64,000 nucleotides of DNA. Source: Streptomyces sp. NBC_00878 (lineage in GTDB: Bacteria > Actinomycetota > Actinomycetes > Streptomycetales > Streptomycetaceae). Each line of letters opens with the position of its first letter. Positions within the stretch are counted from its first letter, which is position 1. The notes beneath the pieces are model-generated. The model saw only the letters and a program-made list of their open reading frames with translations, was not told where the DNA came from and ran no database searches. The stretch spans positions 4,464,001-4,528,000 of the forward strand of contig NZ_JAPEOK010000001.1 in NCBI RefSeq assembly GCF_026341515.1, given 5' to 3'. Below, in pieces: positions 9,628 to 17,872 of this stretch. A program made the position numbers and the translations under genes.

Positions 9628-10434
9628 TTACTCGGCCTCGGAGGTGCCGGACTCCAGCAGGCGCCCGCCGTCCCACACGACCCCGACCTGGCGGTAGTAC
9701 GCGGCGATCGGCTCGCGGATCTCCAGCCGGGCCAGCTCCTCGGTGGGCGCCTCGAACAGTTCCAGCTCCGCGTCGCCGACCCATGGCTGCCCGGCCTCGA
9801 AGGACGCGGCGCCGGTCTCGATGAGCTCGTCGAGCGCGAGGCCCTTGCCCTTCTCGATGGAGGGCAGCCACCGGTGGTGGGCCATCGGGTGGCCGTTGAC
9901 GAAGCCGTTCGTCCCGGACGGCTCGCGCAGGGTCACCACCGTCTGGGCCAGGCGCCGGTCGGCGGCCGCGAGGGTCGCGCCGAAGCGCGCCCCGGCCTCG
10001 ATCCGGGGGGCAGGCCCGTACGGATGCGGGCGCGTCTGGTGGATGGAGCCGAGCTTCTTCGGGTAGCCCTGGTGCAGTCCGCGGGCGATGGCGAAGTCCT
10101 TGTCGACCCAGATGTAGACGCACCGCGAGTACGTCTGTCCCTTGTAGGAGCAGCGGACGACCGCGAACGCCTCCTTGTACTGCGAGAGCACCGGGTCCAG
10201 CAGCTCCTGCCCGCCGTCCGAACACGACTGCCAGTCGGCCCAGATCAGTGCGACCGCGCCCGGGTCCTCCTCGGCGAGCTCCAGCGGCTCGGGCAGCAAC
10301 TCCCGTACGCGCGCGGGATCCGTGCGGTACTCGACGGTGAGCAGATCACCGGAGTAGAGCCACGGCGGGGAAGGGATGAGGGACGACTCGCCGGTCGCCG
10401 TCTTTGGGTGGAAATAACCACGGACGCTGGCCAT
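9628..10434 (-). CDS. Acetoacetate decarboxylase-family protein
   Basis: The 268-residue protein fits the acetoacetate decarboxylase superfamily: LPEPLE near residue 49, YKEAFAVVRCSYKG, and HQGYPKKLGSIH at 121-132. The Lys126-Lys127 pair sits where acetoacetate decarboxylase of Clostridium places its Schiff-base lysine and the lysine that lowers its pKa, so Schiff-base chemistry is plausible. No such enzyme is part of the textbook meta-cleavage routes, so its job here is uncertain: decarboxylation, aldol or dehydration of an oxo-acid intermediate are possible. The ATG at 10434 has AAGGA nine bases upstream. It is the third gene of the operon. Confidence 0.82.
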   Translation of the reverse strand: MASVRGYFHPKTATGESSLIPSPPWLYSGDLLTVEYRTDPARVRELLPEPLELAEEDPGAVALIWADWQSCSDGGQELLDPVLSQYKEAFAVVRCSYKGQTYSRCVYIWVDKDFAIARGLHQGYPKKLGSIHQTRPHPYGPAPRIEAGARFGATLAAADRRLAQTVVTLREPSGTNGFVNGHPMAHHRWLPSIEKGKGLALDELIETGAASFEAGQPWVGDAELELFEAPTEELARLEIREPIAAYYRQVGVVWDGGRLLESGTSEAE

Positions 10435-10446
10435 GACGTTGGTTCC

Positions 10447-11658
10447 TTACGCGGTGAGGGCGGGCTGCTTGAGCAGTTGGGCGCGGTAGCGGGCGGCGCC
10501 GGTGGCGGCGGCATGGCCGCCGAGGGCGACGACGCCGACCAACCGGCTGTCGCAGTGGTAGCCGACGAGGACGTCGCCGTCCGGATCGCCGTCGAGGACC
10601 CGGACGTCGGCGAGGCCGAGCCCGGGGGAGCCGAAGGACTGCAGCCGGAACTCGTGCTGATCGCTCCAGAACGTGGGCAGCGGGGCGAACAGCGTCAAGT
10701 CGGCTTCCGCACCAGTGAGATGAGACACCAGGGCCTTGGCGGCGTGCTTGGCGGTGTCACCGGGGATGGACCAGTGCTCGACGCGGCGCGGTACGCCGTC
10801 GTAGCGGGCGTTGGGGAAGCGTGCGACGTCGCCGACGGCGACCACGTACGGCAGCCCGCCGACCCGCAACCGGCCGTCCGTGAGCACACCGTCGGCCAGG
10901 TCGAGACCGTTGCCGTCGAGCCACTCGGTGTTGGCGACGGAGCCGACCGATTCGACCACCACGTCCGCCGGGAGAACCCTCCCGTCGCTCAGCACGACAC
11001 CGGTGACGCGCTCTTCACCCCGGAACCCGGAGACACCGGTCCCGAGGACAAAGCGCACACCGCGCTCCTCGTGGCGCTCCAACAGCGAGCGGGCCAGCAG
11101 GCCACCGAGCGGCCCGACCATGGGCAGCGGCAGCGGGTCGACCACGGTGACGTCCCTGACGCCGAGGCCGATCGCGGTGGCGGCCACCTCGCAGCCGATG
11201 AACCCCGCGCCGATGACGACGACCCGGGCGCCGGGCCGGGTCAGCTCGGCCCGCAGGGCCTCCGCGTCGCCAAGAGTCCGTACGGTGTGACGGCCGGCCG
11301 CAGGGCCCTCGCAGCGCAGCCGCCGGGGACGCATACCCGTGGCGATCACCAGGCCGTCGAAGGGGATCTCCGAGCCGTCGTCCAGCTCGACGACCCGGTC
11401 CGCGAGCCGGGCAGCGGTGACCGCCGTACCGAGCCGCCACTCCACGTCGGCCACGTTCGGCCTCGGGGTGAAGGCCAGCGACTCGAAGGGGGCCTTGCCG
11501 GCCAGCACATCCTTGGACAGCGGGGGCCGGTTGTACGGCATGTGGGGCTCATCGCCGATGACGGTGATCGCGCCGGTCCAGCCGGCGCCGCGGAGCTGTT
11601 CTGCCGCGCGCAGGCCGCCCATGGAGGCCCCGGCGACGATGATGCGCTGCGTCGCCAT
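10447..11658 (-). CDS. Ferredoxin reductase (FAD/NAD(P)H-dependent)
   Basis: The 403-residue protein has an N-terminal FAD-binding motif (VAGASMGGLRAAEQL), the PYNRPPLSKD segment typical of oxygenase-coupled ferredoxin reductases, FDGLVIATGMRPR, a second nucleotide motif VVVIGAGFIGCEVA for NAD(P)H near residue 150, and YVVAVGDVARFPN. It passes electrons from NAD(P)H to the ferredoxin encoded three bases upstream, which then feeds the P450 at 13631. All three components of a class I P450 system are thus present in one divergent locus. The start is the ATG at 11658. Confidence 0.92.
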   Translation of the reverse strand: MATQRIIVAGASMGGLRAAEQLRGAGWTGAITVIGDEPHMPYNRPPLSKDVLAGKAPFESLAFTPRPNVADVEWRLGTAVTAARLADRVVELDDGSEIPFDGLVIATGMRPRRLRCEGPAAGRHTVRTLGDAEALRAELTRPGARVVVIGAGFIGCEVAATAIGLGVRDVTVVDPLPLPMVGPLGGLLARSLLERHEERGVRFVLGTGVSGFRGEERVTGVVLSDGRVLPADVVVESVGSVANTEWLDGNGLDLADGVLTDGRLRVGGLPYVVAVGDVARFPNARYDGVPRRVEHWSIPGDTAKHAAKALVSHLTGAEADLTLFAPLPTFWSDQHEFRLQSFGSPGLGLADVRVLDGDPDGDVLVGYHCDSRLVGVVALGGHAAATGAARYRAQLLKQPALTA

Positions 11659-11661
11659 GCC

Positions 11662-11850
11662 TCAGCCCTCGATACGGATGGCCTGCAGCGGACAGACGTC
11701 GGCGGCTTCCTCGACCTCGTCGCGCAGGGCGTCGTCCGGGTCGCTGACGTAGGCCAGCCGCCCGTTGTCGTCCAGCTGGAAGACGTCGGGAGCCGCGAAG
11801 ACGCACTGCCCGTGGTCCTGGCACTTGTTCATGTCGACGACGACCTTCAT
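11662..11850 (-). CDS. P450-type ferredoxin, [3Fe-4S] class
   Basis: The 62-residue protein MKVVVDMNKCQDHGQCVFAA... ends DVCPLQAIRIEG. The first motif is Cys10-x2-His-x2-Cys16, with His in place of the second cysteine, and the third ligand is in the CP motif; this is the pattern of small [3Fe-4S] ferredoxins that serve bacterial P450s. I chose the ATG at 11850 because AAGGAGG lies seven bases upstream; the frame stays open further upstream through the hairpin leader. It is the first gene of the minus-strand operon and lies back to back with the ligase/P450 operon. Confidence 0.92.
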   Translation of the reverse strand: MKVVVDMNKCQDHGQCVFAAPDVFQLDDNGRLAYVSDPDDALRDEVEEAADVCPLQAIRIEG

Positions 11851-11905
11851 GGCCGGTCCTCCTTGGAGGTGAGTGCGCCGGAGCGGGCGGAGGGGGAGGG
11901 AAGAA

Positions 11906-11930
11906 GGGGCCCGGCCTGTGACCGGGCCCC
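11906..11930 (-). promoter_or_regulatory. Leader hairpin of the ferredoxin operon
   Basis: GGGGCCCGG and CCGGGCCCC form a perfect 9-bp stem with a 7-base loop, located about 55-80 bases before the ferredoxin start and downstream of promoter C. It could stabilise or attenuate the leader transcript; nothing further can be seen. Confidence 0.45.
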
Positions 11931-11965
11931 GGCCAAAGGGGTGCGGAACAGCCGAACCCCCAACT

Positions 11966-12009
11966 CGTTTGGCTTCAAACAAGCTACAAAGCCGTCGCTT
12001 GCTGGTCAA
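11966..12009 (-). promoter_or_regulatory. Promoter and operator C of the ferredoxin/ring-cleavage operon
   Basis: On the minus strand a -35 TTGACC (12004-12009) and -10 TAGCTT (11981-11986) are 17 bp apart. The palindrome CGTTTGGCTTCAAACA (11966-11981, plus-strand reading) begins at the last base of the -10. The geometry matches promoters A and D, which argues for repression by the same regulator. Confidence 0.7.
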
Positions 12010-12046
12010 TACCTATCCGGATGGATAAATTCTTTGGCGCACCCCC

Positions 12047-12088
12047 TTGCGAGAGGGTGGCCACCTCCATAACGTTTGACTTCAAATG
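12047..12088 (+). promoter_or_regulatory. Promoter and operator D of the ligase/P450 operon
   Basis: A -35 TTGCGA (12047-12052) and -10 TAACGT (12070-12075) are 17 bp apart, and the palindrome CGTTTGACTTCAAATG (12073-12088) overlaps the -10. It faces away from promoter C, with the two -35 boxes about 40 bp apart, so one regulator could control both directions. Confidence 0.7.
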
Positions 12089-12095
12089 ACGAGCT

Positions 12096-12149
12096 TGGGG
12101 CTTCCAGTCCCACCCCGCGCGGTGGGGCTTCCGGTCCCACCCCGCGCGC
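12096..12149. repeat. Tandem duplication of 27 bp in the ligase leader
   Basis: Two copies of a 27-bp unit (TGGGGCTTCCRGTCCCACCC followed by CGCGCGS) sit directly head to tail in the untranslated leader, differing at about two bases. Each copy contains a GGGGCTTCC/short inverted segment that could fold. It lies between operator D and the start of the ligase. Confidence 0.8.
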
Positions 12150-12242
12150 CCCGCCCGGCACCCGGGCTCCAGTCTTCCTTCCGCCCCCTCCTCCAGGTCC
12201 CGAGGCCTGGGAGGTGCCCTTGATCCGCCCGAGGAGACATCG

Positions 12243-13598
12243 GTGAGTGCTCACGACACCCCATCCGTCCACCAGTACCTCGACCGGCTCGCCGCCGACG
12301 GCATCGACGTGGTCCGGGTCGTCTACCCCGACCTCATCGGCACCGACCGCGCCCGTGACGTGCTGCTGGACCACCTGCCGTCGGCCTGCGAGCACGGCCT
12401 GGCCTTCTGTCGCGCCGTCTACCACACCACCCCGCGCGGCGACGTCGTCGCGATCGAAGGCGGCATCGAGGCCGGCCTGCCCGACATCGCCGTACGACCG
12501 GATCTGGCCACCCTCGCGGGGGTGCCCTGGGAACCCGGCGTGGCCTGGTGTCTCGGCGACACGACCGACCCCGCGACCGGCGGCCCGGCGCCCGAGTCGC
12601 CGCGCGACCTGCTGCGCTCGGTCCTGTCCCGATGTGTGGATGCGGGCCTGCGCCCGGTCGTCGGCCCCGAGCTGGAGTACTTCCTGCTCGAAGAGGACGC
12701 CACCGCCCCGAACGGCTGGCGCCGCAGCCCACAGGCCACAGGCACCGTCTACACCGCCGGCCTGCGCGCCGACCCGGACAACCACCTGCTGCGCACCCTG
12801 CGGCAGTTGCGCGACCTCGGCATCGGCGTGGTCACCGGCAACCACGAGTTCGACGGCGGCCAGTACGAGATCAACCTGACCCACTCCGAAGCCCTGGACG
12901 CCGCCGACCGCGCCTTCCGCTTCAAGGCGGCCGTCAAGGAACTGGCCCGCGTGGAGGGCAAGCTCGCCACCTTCATGGCCAAGCCCTTCAACGACTCCGG
13001 CGGCTCCGGCTTCCACCTCCACCTCTCCTGCGAGAACGCGGAGGGCGGCAACGCCTTCGACGACCCGGCAGGCGCCTTCGGCCTCTCCGACAACGCCCGC
13101 TACGCCATTGCCGGCATCCTCGCGCACGCCCCCGCGCTCGCCGGTCTGCTCAACCCGACCGTCAATTCGTACAAGCGGTTCGGCCCCGACACTCTCGCCC
13201 CCTGGCTGATCGACTGGGGCCTGGACAACCGCAGCGCGATGGTCCGCATCCCGCCCGAGCGCGGCTCCGGCGCCCGCCTGGAGCTGCGACTCGGCGACGC
13301 CAGTGCCAACCCGTATCTCGCGATCGCCGCCCTCACCGCCGCCGCCCTGCTCGGTGTCCAGGAGGGCAAGGAGCCGCCCGCCCCGCTGGAGGGCTACGGC
13401 TACGACCCTCAGAAGTCCCAGGTCCTGCCGATGAGTCTGCCCGCCGCGCTCGACGCGCTGGAGGCCGACGAAGCGCTCACCGAACTGCTGGGCAAGGCCT
13501 TCACCGCGTCCTTCCTCGCCTACAAACGCGACGAGGTCGAGCGTTTCCGACGCCACGTCACCGACTGGGAGTTCGCCGAGTACTCCTACTCCCTCTGA
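12243..13598 (+). CDS. Glutamine synthetase-like gamma-glutamyl-amine ligase
   Basis: The 451-residue protein has the glutamine synthetase fold: GPELEYFLLEED with metal-binding Glu, HEFDGGQYEINLTHSEALDAADRAFRFK, the ATP/glutamate-binding KPFNDSGGSGFHLHLS, NPTVNSYKRF, NRSAMVRIP and RLELRLGDASANPYLAIAA. The HEFDGGQYEIN form and the lack of an adenylylation Tyr loop are typical of PuuA/GlnA3-GlnA4-like ligases, which join glutamate to polyamines, ethanolamine or aniline-type amines, and not of housekeeping GlnA. The GTG at 12243 follows GAGGAG with six bases between. It forms an operon with the P450. The amine substrate is unknown; a PuuD-like hydrolase in the island could later remove the glutamyl group. 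Confidence 0.88.
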   Translation: MSAHDTPSVHQYLDRLAADGIDVVRVVYPDLIGTDRARDVLLDHLPSACEHGLAFCRAVYHTTPRGDVVAIEGGIEAGLPDIAVRPDLATLAGVPWEPGVAWCLGDTTDPATGGPAPESPRDLLRSVLSRCVDAGLRPVVGPELEYFLLEEDATAPNGWRRSPQATGTVYTAGLRADPDNHLLRTLRQLRDLGIGVVTGNHEFDGGQYEINLTHSEALDAADRAFRFKAAVKELARVEGKLATFMAKPFNDSGGSGFHLHLSCENAEGGNAFDDPAGAFGLSDNARYAIAGILAHAPALAGLLNPTVNSYKRFGPDTLAPWLIDWGLDNRSAMVRIPPERGSGARLELRLGDASANPYLAIAALTAAALLGVQEGKEPPAPLEGYGYDPQKSQVLPMSLPAALDALEADEALTELLGKAFTASFLAYKRDEVERFRRHVTDWEFAEYSYSL

Positions 13599-13630
13599 GC
13601 ACCCCGCCCACGCAACATCAGGAGCACTCC

Positions 13631-14905
13631 ATGAACGCCTGCGCACCCAACGACCCGATGCCGCTGGACGAGGTCGACCTCGCCGACAACGACAGGTTCC
13701 TCGACGCCGTCACCCCCTGGCGCATGTTCCACACCCTGCGCCACCAGGACCCGGTCCACTGGCAGCCGGAGCCCGAGCCCAACAGCGGGTTCTGGGCCGT
13801 CACCCGGCACGAGGACATCGCCCGCGTCGACCGCGACGCGGCGACTTTCACCTCCACCAAGTTCGTCAACCTGGAAGAGCTCGACGACGACCAGATCAAG
13901 AAGCGCGCCTCCGTTCTGGAGCTGGACGGCGTACGCCACCGCGCGATGCGCAGCCTGCTGCAGCGGCAGTTCGGTCAGGGCGTCATCAACGAGTACACCG
14001 ACTTCCTGCGCGGGCTGACCGCCAAGACCCTCGACGCGGCCCTCGCCAAGGGCTCGTTCGACTTCGTCGCCGACGTCTCCGCCGACTTCCCCATCAACGT
14101 CCTCGCCCGCCTCCTCGACGTGCCCCAGGAGGACAACCAGCAGCTCATCGACTGGGGCAACCGGATCATCGGCAACACCGACCCGGACTACGCGGACGTG
14201 CTGCTGCACAGCGAGGAGAGCGAGAAGTACCGCGACCTGCCGTTCCGCTCCCCCGCCTCCCTCGAACTCTTCGAGTACGGCCGCGAACTCGCCCGGCAGC
14301 GCCGCGGCGGCAGCGGCACGGACCTGATCTCGAAACTCGTCAACGAGACCCCGCGCGACGGGGTGCCGCTCTCCGGCCAGGACTTCGACAACTACTTCCT
14401 GCTGCTCGTCGTGGCCGGCAACGAGACCACCCGCCACACCATCTCCCACTCCATGCTGGCGCTCATCGAGCACCCCGAGCAGCTGGCCAAGCTCCAGGAA
14501 GACCCCTCCCTCATCCCGGTCGCCGTCGAGGAGTTCCTGCGCTGGGCCTCGCCCGTCTACCACTTCCGCCGCACTGCGACCCGCGACGTCGAACTCGGCG
14601 GAAAACAGATCAAGGAGGGCGACAAGGTCGTCATGTGGTACGCCTCGGGCAACCGCGACGAGAAGGTCTTCGGCAACCCCTACGACTTCGACGTCACGCG
14701 ACAGAACAACGACCACGTCACCTTCGGCAAGGGCAGCCCCCACCTGTGCCTGGGCAACCTGCTCGCCCGCACCGAGATCCGCATCATGTTCGAGGAGCTG
14801 ATCCCCCGGCTTGCGGACATCCGGCTGGCCGGCGACGTCCCCCGGGTACGCTCCAATTTCGTCAACGGCATCAAGAAGCTGCCGGTCGAGGTCACCCTCG
14901 CCTGA
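13631..14905 (+). CDS. Cytochrome P450 (CYP124/125/142-like heme loop)
   Basis: The 424-residue protein has the I-helix motif AGNETT at 262-267, the ExxR pair Glu301-Arg304 (EEFLRW), and the heme loop FGKGSPHLCLGNLLAR with Cys373 as iron ligand. The loop has one residue more than the common form, as in the CYP124/125/142 group. It starts 32 bp after the ligase with AGGAG six bases upstream. Electrons should come from the divergent ferredoxin and reductase. In mycobacterial cyclic-amine degradation a P450 is also linked to a glutamine-synthetase-like gene, which is a useful parallel. Whether this P450 hydroxylates a ring, a side chain or dealkylates a nitrogen is open. Confidence 0.93.
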   Translation: MNACAPNDPMPLDEVDLADNDRFLDAVTPWRMFHTLRHQDPVHWQPEPEPNSGFWAVTRHEDIARVDRDAATFTSTKFVNLEELDDDQIKKRASVLELDGVRHRAMRSLLQRQFGQGVINEYTDFLRGLTAKTLDAALAKGSFDFVADVSADFPINVLARLLDVPQEDNQQLIDWGNRIIGNTDPDYADVLLHSEESEKYRDLPFRSPASLELFEYGRELARQRRGGSGTDLISKLVNETPRDGVPLSGQDFDNYFLLLVVAGNETTRHTISHSMLALIEHPEQLAKLQEDPSLIPVAVEEFLRWASPVYHFRRTATRDVELGGKQIKEGDKVVMWYASGNRDEKVFGNPYDFDVTRQNNDHVTFGKGSPHLCLGNLLARTEIRIMFEELIPRLADIRLAGDVPRVRSNFVNGIKKLPVEVTLA

Positions 14906-15749
14906 ACACCCACAGCACACGGTCCGCCCGTCCGGGAGCCCTACTGCGAGCGCCTGTGGACGGGCTGCCGGCCCGGTGTGACCGACGACGTCGGAGTCGA
15001 CCGTCTGTCCAGTGGACCACCCGACTGGGAGAGGCGCATGTTGGTCGGATCCGGCGGTTCCTCCATGTGGGACGGGCGGGGAGGAGGGCGAGCGATGGCG
15101 GCCGATGAGATCCGGGTATCTGCGGGGCTTCCCAGATCCTCCCGCCCGCACCCTGGGCGGCAGCCAGGACGACCCACCACTTGGCCATGCGCCATCCTCA
15201 CGCTCTGGCTATGGTTGCCAGGAAGGGACAACGCAATAACGCATCTCTGACGGGCCCGTGGCCGGTGATGGAGCGGTCGGCAGCCATCACCGCATCAACC
15301 TCACCACTGGAAGCCCGCCCGCTCGGGGCGGAGCCTCGGTCGCGGATGTGAAGGCGGTCGGCGAAGGCGTGTTGAACCGCCCCCTCCCCAACAACTCCCC
15401 AACGACTCCCTGTCGCATCGGCGTTGGCCACTGGCCACACACAGGGTCCTCGAACAGTCGGTAGCGCTGGTCCTGGTGGTCAGGGAGCAGCGCGCCCTCA
15501 GCCGTCACGGCCAGGGCACTCCGCGAGTTCACTGAAGCGCTCAAGGAAGCGCGACACCGTCCTCCCCACACAGTGCTGACTCCTCGTCATGCTCGGACCG
15601 CCGTCCGGCTGTCCGGCCGTGCGGCGAACTCACGTCCACTTCCCGACACTTGATGCGCCTCCTGCCGGAGCCGGCCGACCGCCGTGGTGTCCGCCCCTCG
15701 TCGGGCTCGTCCCGCGTGCCGTCAGCCTCCAAGCCCAAGGAAGGCCCGC
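14906..15749. other. 844-bp region with no credible gene
   Basis: Six-frame reading gives only short frames with no recognisable motif or good ribosome site. A minus-strand frame at 15287-15571 and an overlapping one at 15198-15440 may be decayed coding DNA (VSRFLERFSELAECPG is readable across one frame), but I cannot assign them. It marks the border between the catabolic island and the next gene block. Confidence 0.5.
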
Positions 15750-17117
15750 ATGGATTCCTCTGGTGGTTCGTCGTCAGCTTCAGAAGGTCCTGACCGTCCG
15801 GTCGCCGGCGGCCCTCCTTTGAGCGCCGCGGAACGGGACGAGTACGAACGGCTGCGCAAGGCAGCCGGGATGCGCCACCGGCGCCTGCGCTATTCGGCTG
15901 CCTCCGTACTGCTGCTGCTGGCCTTCCTGCTGGCGCCGCTCGCCGTGGTCGCGGCCTGGATCGACTCAGAGGTCGCCGACACCGACCGGTACGTCCAGAC
16001 CGTCGCCCCGATCGCCACCGAGCCCTCCGTGCAGAACACCGTGACCGACCGGCTCACCAAGCGCGTGGTCGACAGCGTCGACGTCGCTGCCTTCACCGCA
16101 GCCGTCGCTCAGACGCTGCGGCGGGAAGGGGCGCGCCCGCAGGTGATCCAGGGCGCCAAGGCGCTGACCGGCCCGTTGACGAGCGCTCTCAACTCCGCCG
16201 TCCACGACATCGTCGACAAGGTGGTGACCAGCGACCAGTTCGCCGAAGTGTGGGACGACGCCAACCGGCAGGCGCACGCCGCTGTGGTCAAGGTCCTCAC
16301 CGGCGAGGGCAGCAGCGCCGTCCAGGCCGGTGACGACAGCATCGACCTGAACCTCGGCACCGTCATCGACAACGTCAAGCAGAAGCTGGTGGACCGGGGT
16401 TTCGACCAGGCCGCGAAGATCCCCGACGTCGACAAGACGATCACCCTGTTCAAGACCGACAAACTGAACGAGGCCCAGAACGCCATGCGTCTGCTGAACG
16501 TGATCGGCACCTGGCTCCCCGTCGTCGTCCTGGTCCTGGCAGCGCTCGCCATCGGGAGCGCACCCGCGCATCGCGTCGCCCTGATGGCCACGGCCATCGG
16601 TGTCGGGATCATGATGATCGTGCTGCTCGTCGGCCTCGCCGTGATGCGCCAGGTCTATCTGGACTCCGTCCCCACGACCGCCCTGCCGCAGGACACCGCG
16701 GCCGACATCTACGACACCTTCATCCGCTTCCTCAAGAACAGCACGCGTACGGTCCTGGTCATCGCCGTGATCACCACGTTGGCCGCCTATCTGTACGGGC
16801 CCGGAGGGGGTGCCCGCTGGGTCAGACGGACGGTGGCCGGCGGAACCGGGGCAACGGGCCGGTCCATGGCGCGACACGGTCTGCGCACCGGCGCCACCGG
16901 TCGCTGGCTGGACGCGCACGGCAAGTGGACCACCGGCATCGCCATCGCCGGCGGCGCGCTCGCCCTGGTGCTGTGGAACTACCCCACCCCCGGGGCCGTG
17001 GCACTTGTCCTCGGCATCGTGGTCCTCGTGCTGGCTCTCCTCGGCATCCTCGCCGCAGCCTCCGGCACGGCCGGACACCCGCCCGCAGGCGACCGGCCGG
17101 TCATCCGCCCCGGGTGA
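15750..17117 (+). CDS. Multi-pass membrane protein of unknown function
   Basis: The 455-residue protein starts with a short acidic cytoplasmic segment, then a first membrane helix at about 50-75 (SAASVLLLLAFLLAPLAVVAAWI), an extracytoplasmic domain of about 190 residues (DTDRYVQTVAPIATEPSVQNTVTDRLTKRV...), and a C-terminal block of four to five helices. The external domain is a pattern common in actinobacterial integral membrane proteins whose function is not known. I chose the ATG at 15750, preceded by AAGGAAGG; the upstream part of the frame is not protein-like. It lies alone and is followed by two small stress-type genes. I do not assign a function. Confidence 0.8.
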   Translation: MDSSGGSSSASEGPDRPVAGGPPLSAAERDEYERLRKAAGMRHRRLRYSAASVLLLLAFLLAPLAVVAAWIDSEVADTDRYVQTVAPIATEPSVQNTVTDRLTKRVVDSVDVAAFTAAVAQTLRREGARPQVIQGAKALTGPLTSALNSAVHDIVDKVVTSDQFAEVWDDANRQAHAAVVKVLTGEGSSAVQAGDDSIDLNLGTVIDNVKQKLVDRGFDQAAKIPDVDKTITLFKTDKLNEAQNAMRLLNVIGTWLPVVVLVLAALAIGSAPAHRVALMATAIGVGIMMIVLLVGLAVMRQVYLDSVPTTALPQDTAADIYDTFIRFLKNSTRTVLVIAVITTLAAYLYGPGGGARWVRRTVAGGTGATGRSMARHGLRTGATGRWLDAHGKWTTGIAIAGGALALVLWNYPTPGAVALVLGIVVLVLALLGILAAASGTAGHPPAGDRPVIRPG

Positions 17118-17196
17118 CCCGGGTGACGCGGTCCGGCGCGCGCCGGAACTCTCCTGAAGACACACGTCACCCCAACCACCAGCAAAGGAGCCCGAG

Positions 17197-17334
17197 ATGG
17201 CTGCAGAAGAGACCGCGGCGGGCGGCGTCGCCGCCCTCATCGACCCCGTGGTGGGCAGCGCCCGGGTCGTGTCCGCCGCCCGTGCCATCGGCGACGCCTT
17301 CGGGCTGGAACTCCCCGAAGACGAGGAACGGTGA
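17197..17334 (+). CDS. Small 45-residue protein
   Basis: MAAEETAAGGVAALIDPVVG begins a 45-residue protein ending FGLELPEDEER and TGA. It has an AAAGGAG six bases before the ATG, and strong streptomycete codon bias, so I consider it real. It is probably helical and soluble. It sits 79 bp after the membrane protein and 118 bp before the SHOCT-domain protein. No family is recognised. Confidence 0.65.
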   Translation: MAAEETAAGGVAALIDPVVGSARVVSAARAIGDAFGLELPEDEER

Positions 17335-17452
17335 CGACCTGCCCGGCCGGGGCGGCGAGCCCCGGCCGGGCAGGCAGGAGGCCGAAGGTCCGCGGACCGT
17401 CCTCTCGCACGCAAGGCGACCTCGACACAGACGACACCAAACAGGAGAAGCA

Positions 17453-17872
17453 ATGGACAGCAATGTGAACCTGGCCTACGACTTCCCGGTTCTCGGGGCC
17501 TTCTGGACGATCATGTGGATCTTCCTGTGGGTCATCTGGATCTTCCTGCTCTTCCGCGTCGTCGTCGACATCTTCCGCGACGACTCCATGGGCGGATGGG
17601 GAAAGACGGGATGGCTGGTCTTCACGATCGTCCTCCCGTTCCTGGGCGTCTTCGTCTACCTCATCGCCCGGGGCAAGGGCATGGGCAGGCGTGAACAGGA
17701 GCACGCCAGGGCCAAGCTGGCAGAGACTGACCGCTACGTCCGCGAGACCGTCGGTACCACCGGCCCGGCCAGCGAGGCGGACCAGCTCGCCAAGCTTTCG
17801 GAGATCCGGGCCCGCGGCGACATCTCCGACGAGGAGTTCCGCCAGGCCAAGGAGAAGGTCCTCCACCCGTAG
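17453..17872 (+). CDS. PLDc_N/SHOCT-domain membrane protein
   Basis: The 139-residue protein begins MDSNVNLAYDFPVLGAFWTI, with two membrane helices at about 13-38 and 50-70 resembling the N-terminal membrane region found before phospholipase-D-like nucleases (PLDc_N). Its C-terminus (SEADQLAKLSEIRARGDISD, then EEFRQAKEKVL) is a SHOCT domain, a short helical oligomerisation module. The ATG has an AGGAG upstream. Similar small proteins are common in streptomycete stress and envelope loci; the molecular role is unknown. A truncated paralog lies at about 26.9 kb, and another SHOCT protein at 25837. Confidence 0.82.
   Translation: MDSNVNLAYDFPVLGAFWTIMWIFLWVIWIFLLFRVVVDIFRDDSMGGWGKTGWLVFTIVLPFLGVFVYLIARGKGMGRREQEHARAKLAETDRYVRETVGTTGPASEADQLAKLSEIRARGDISDEEFRQAKEKVLHP

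Noticed and set aside
13586..15151. A 521-codon minus-strand frame opposite the P450
   Set aside because: The plus strand has all P450 motifs. The antisense frame is Gly/Val/Glu-rich shadow sequence.
14980..15250. Several short overlapping frames after the P450 gene
   Set aside because: No ribosome sites, no family resemblance, and high Arg/Pro content typical of off-frame GC-rich DNA.
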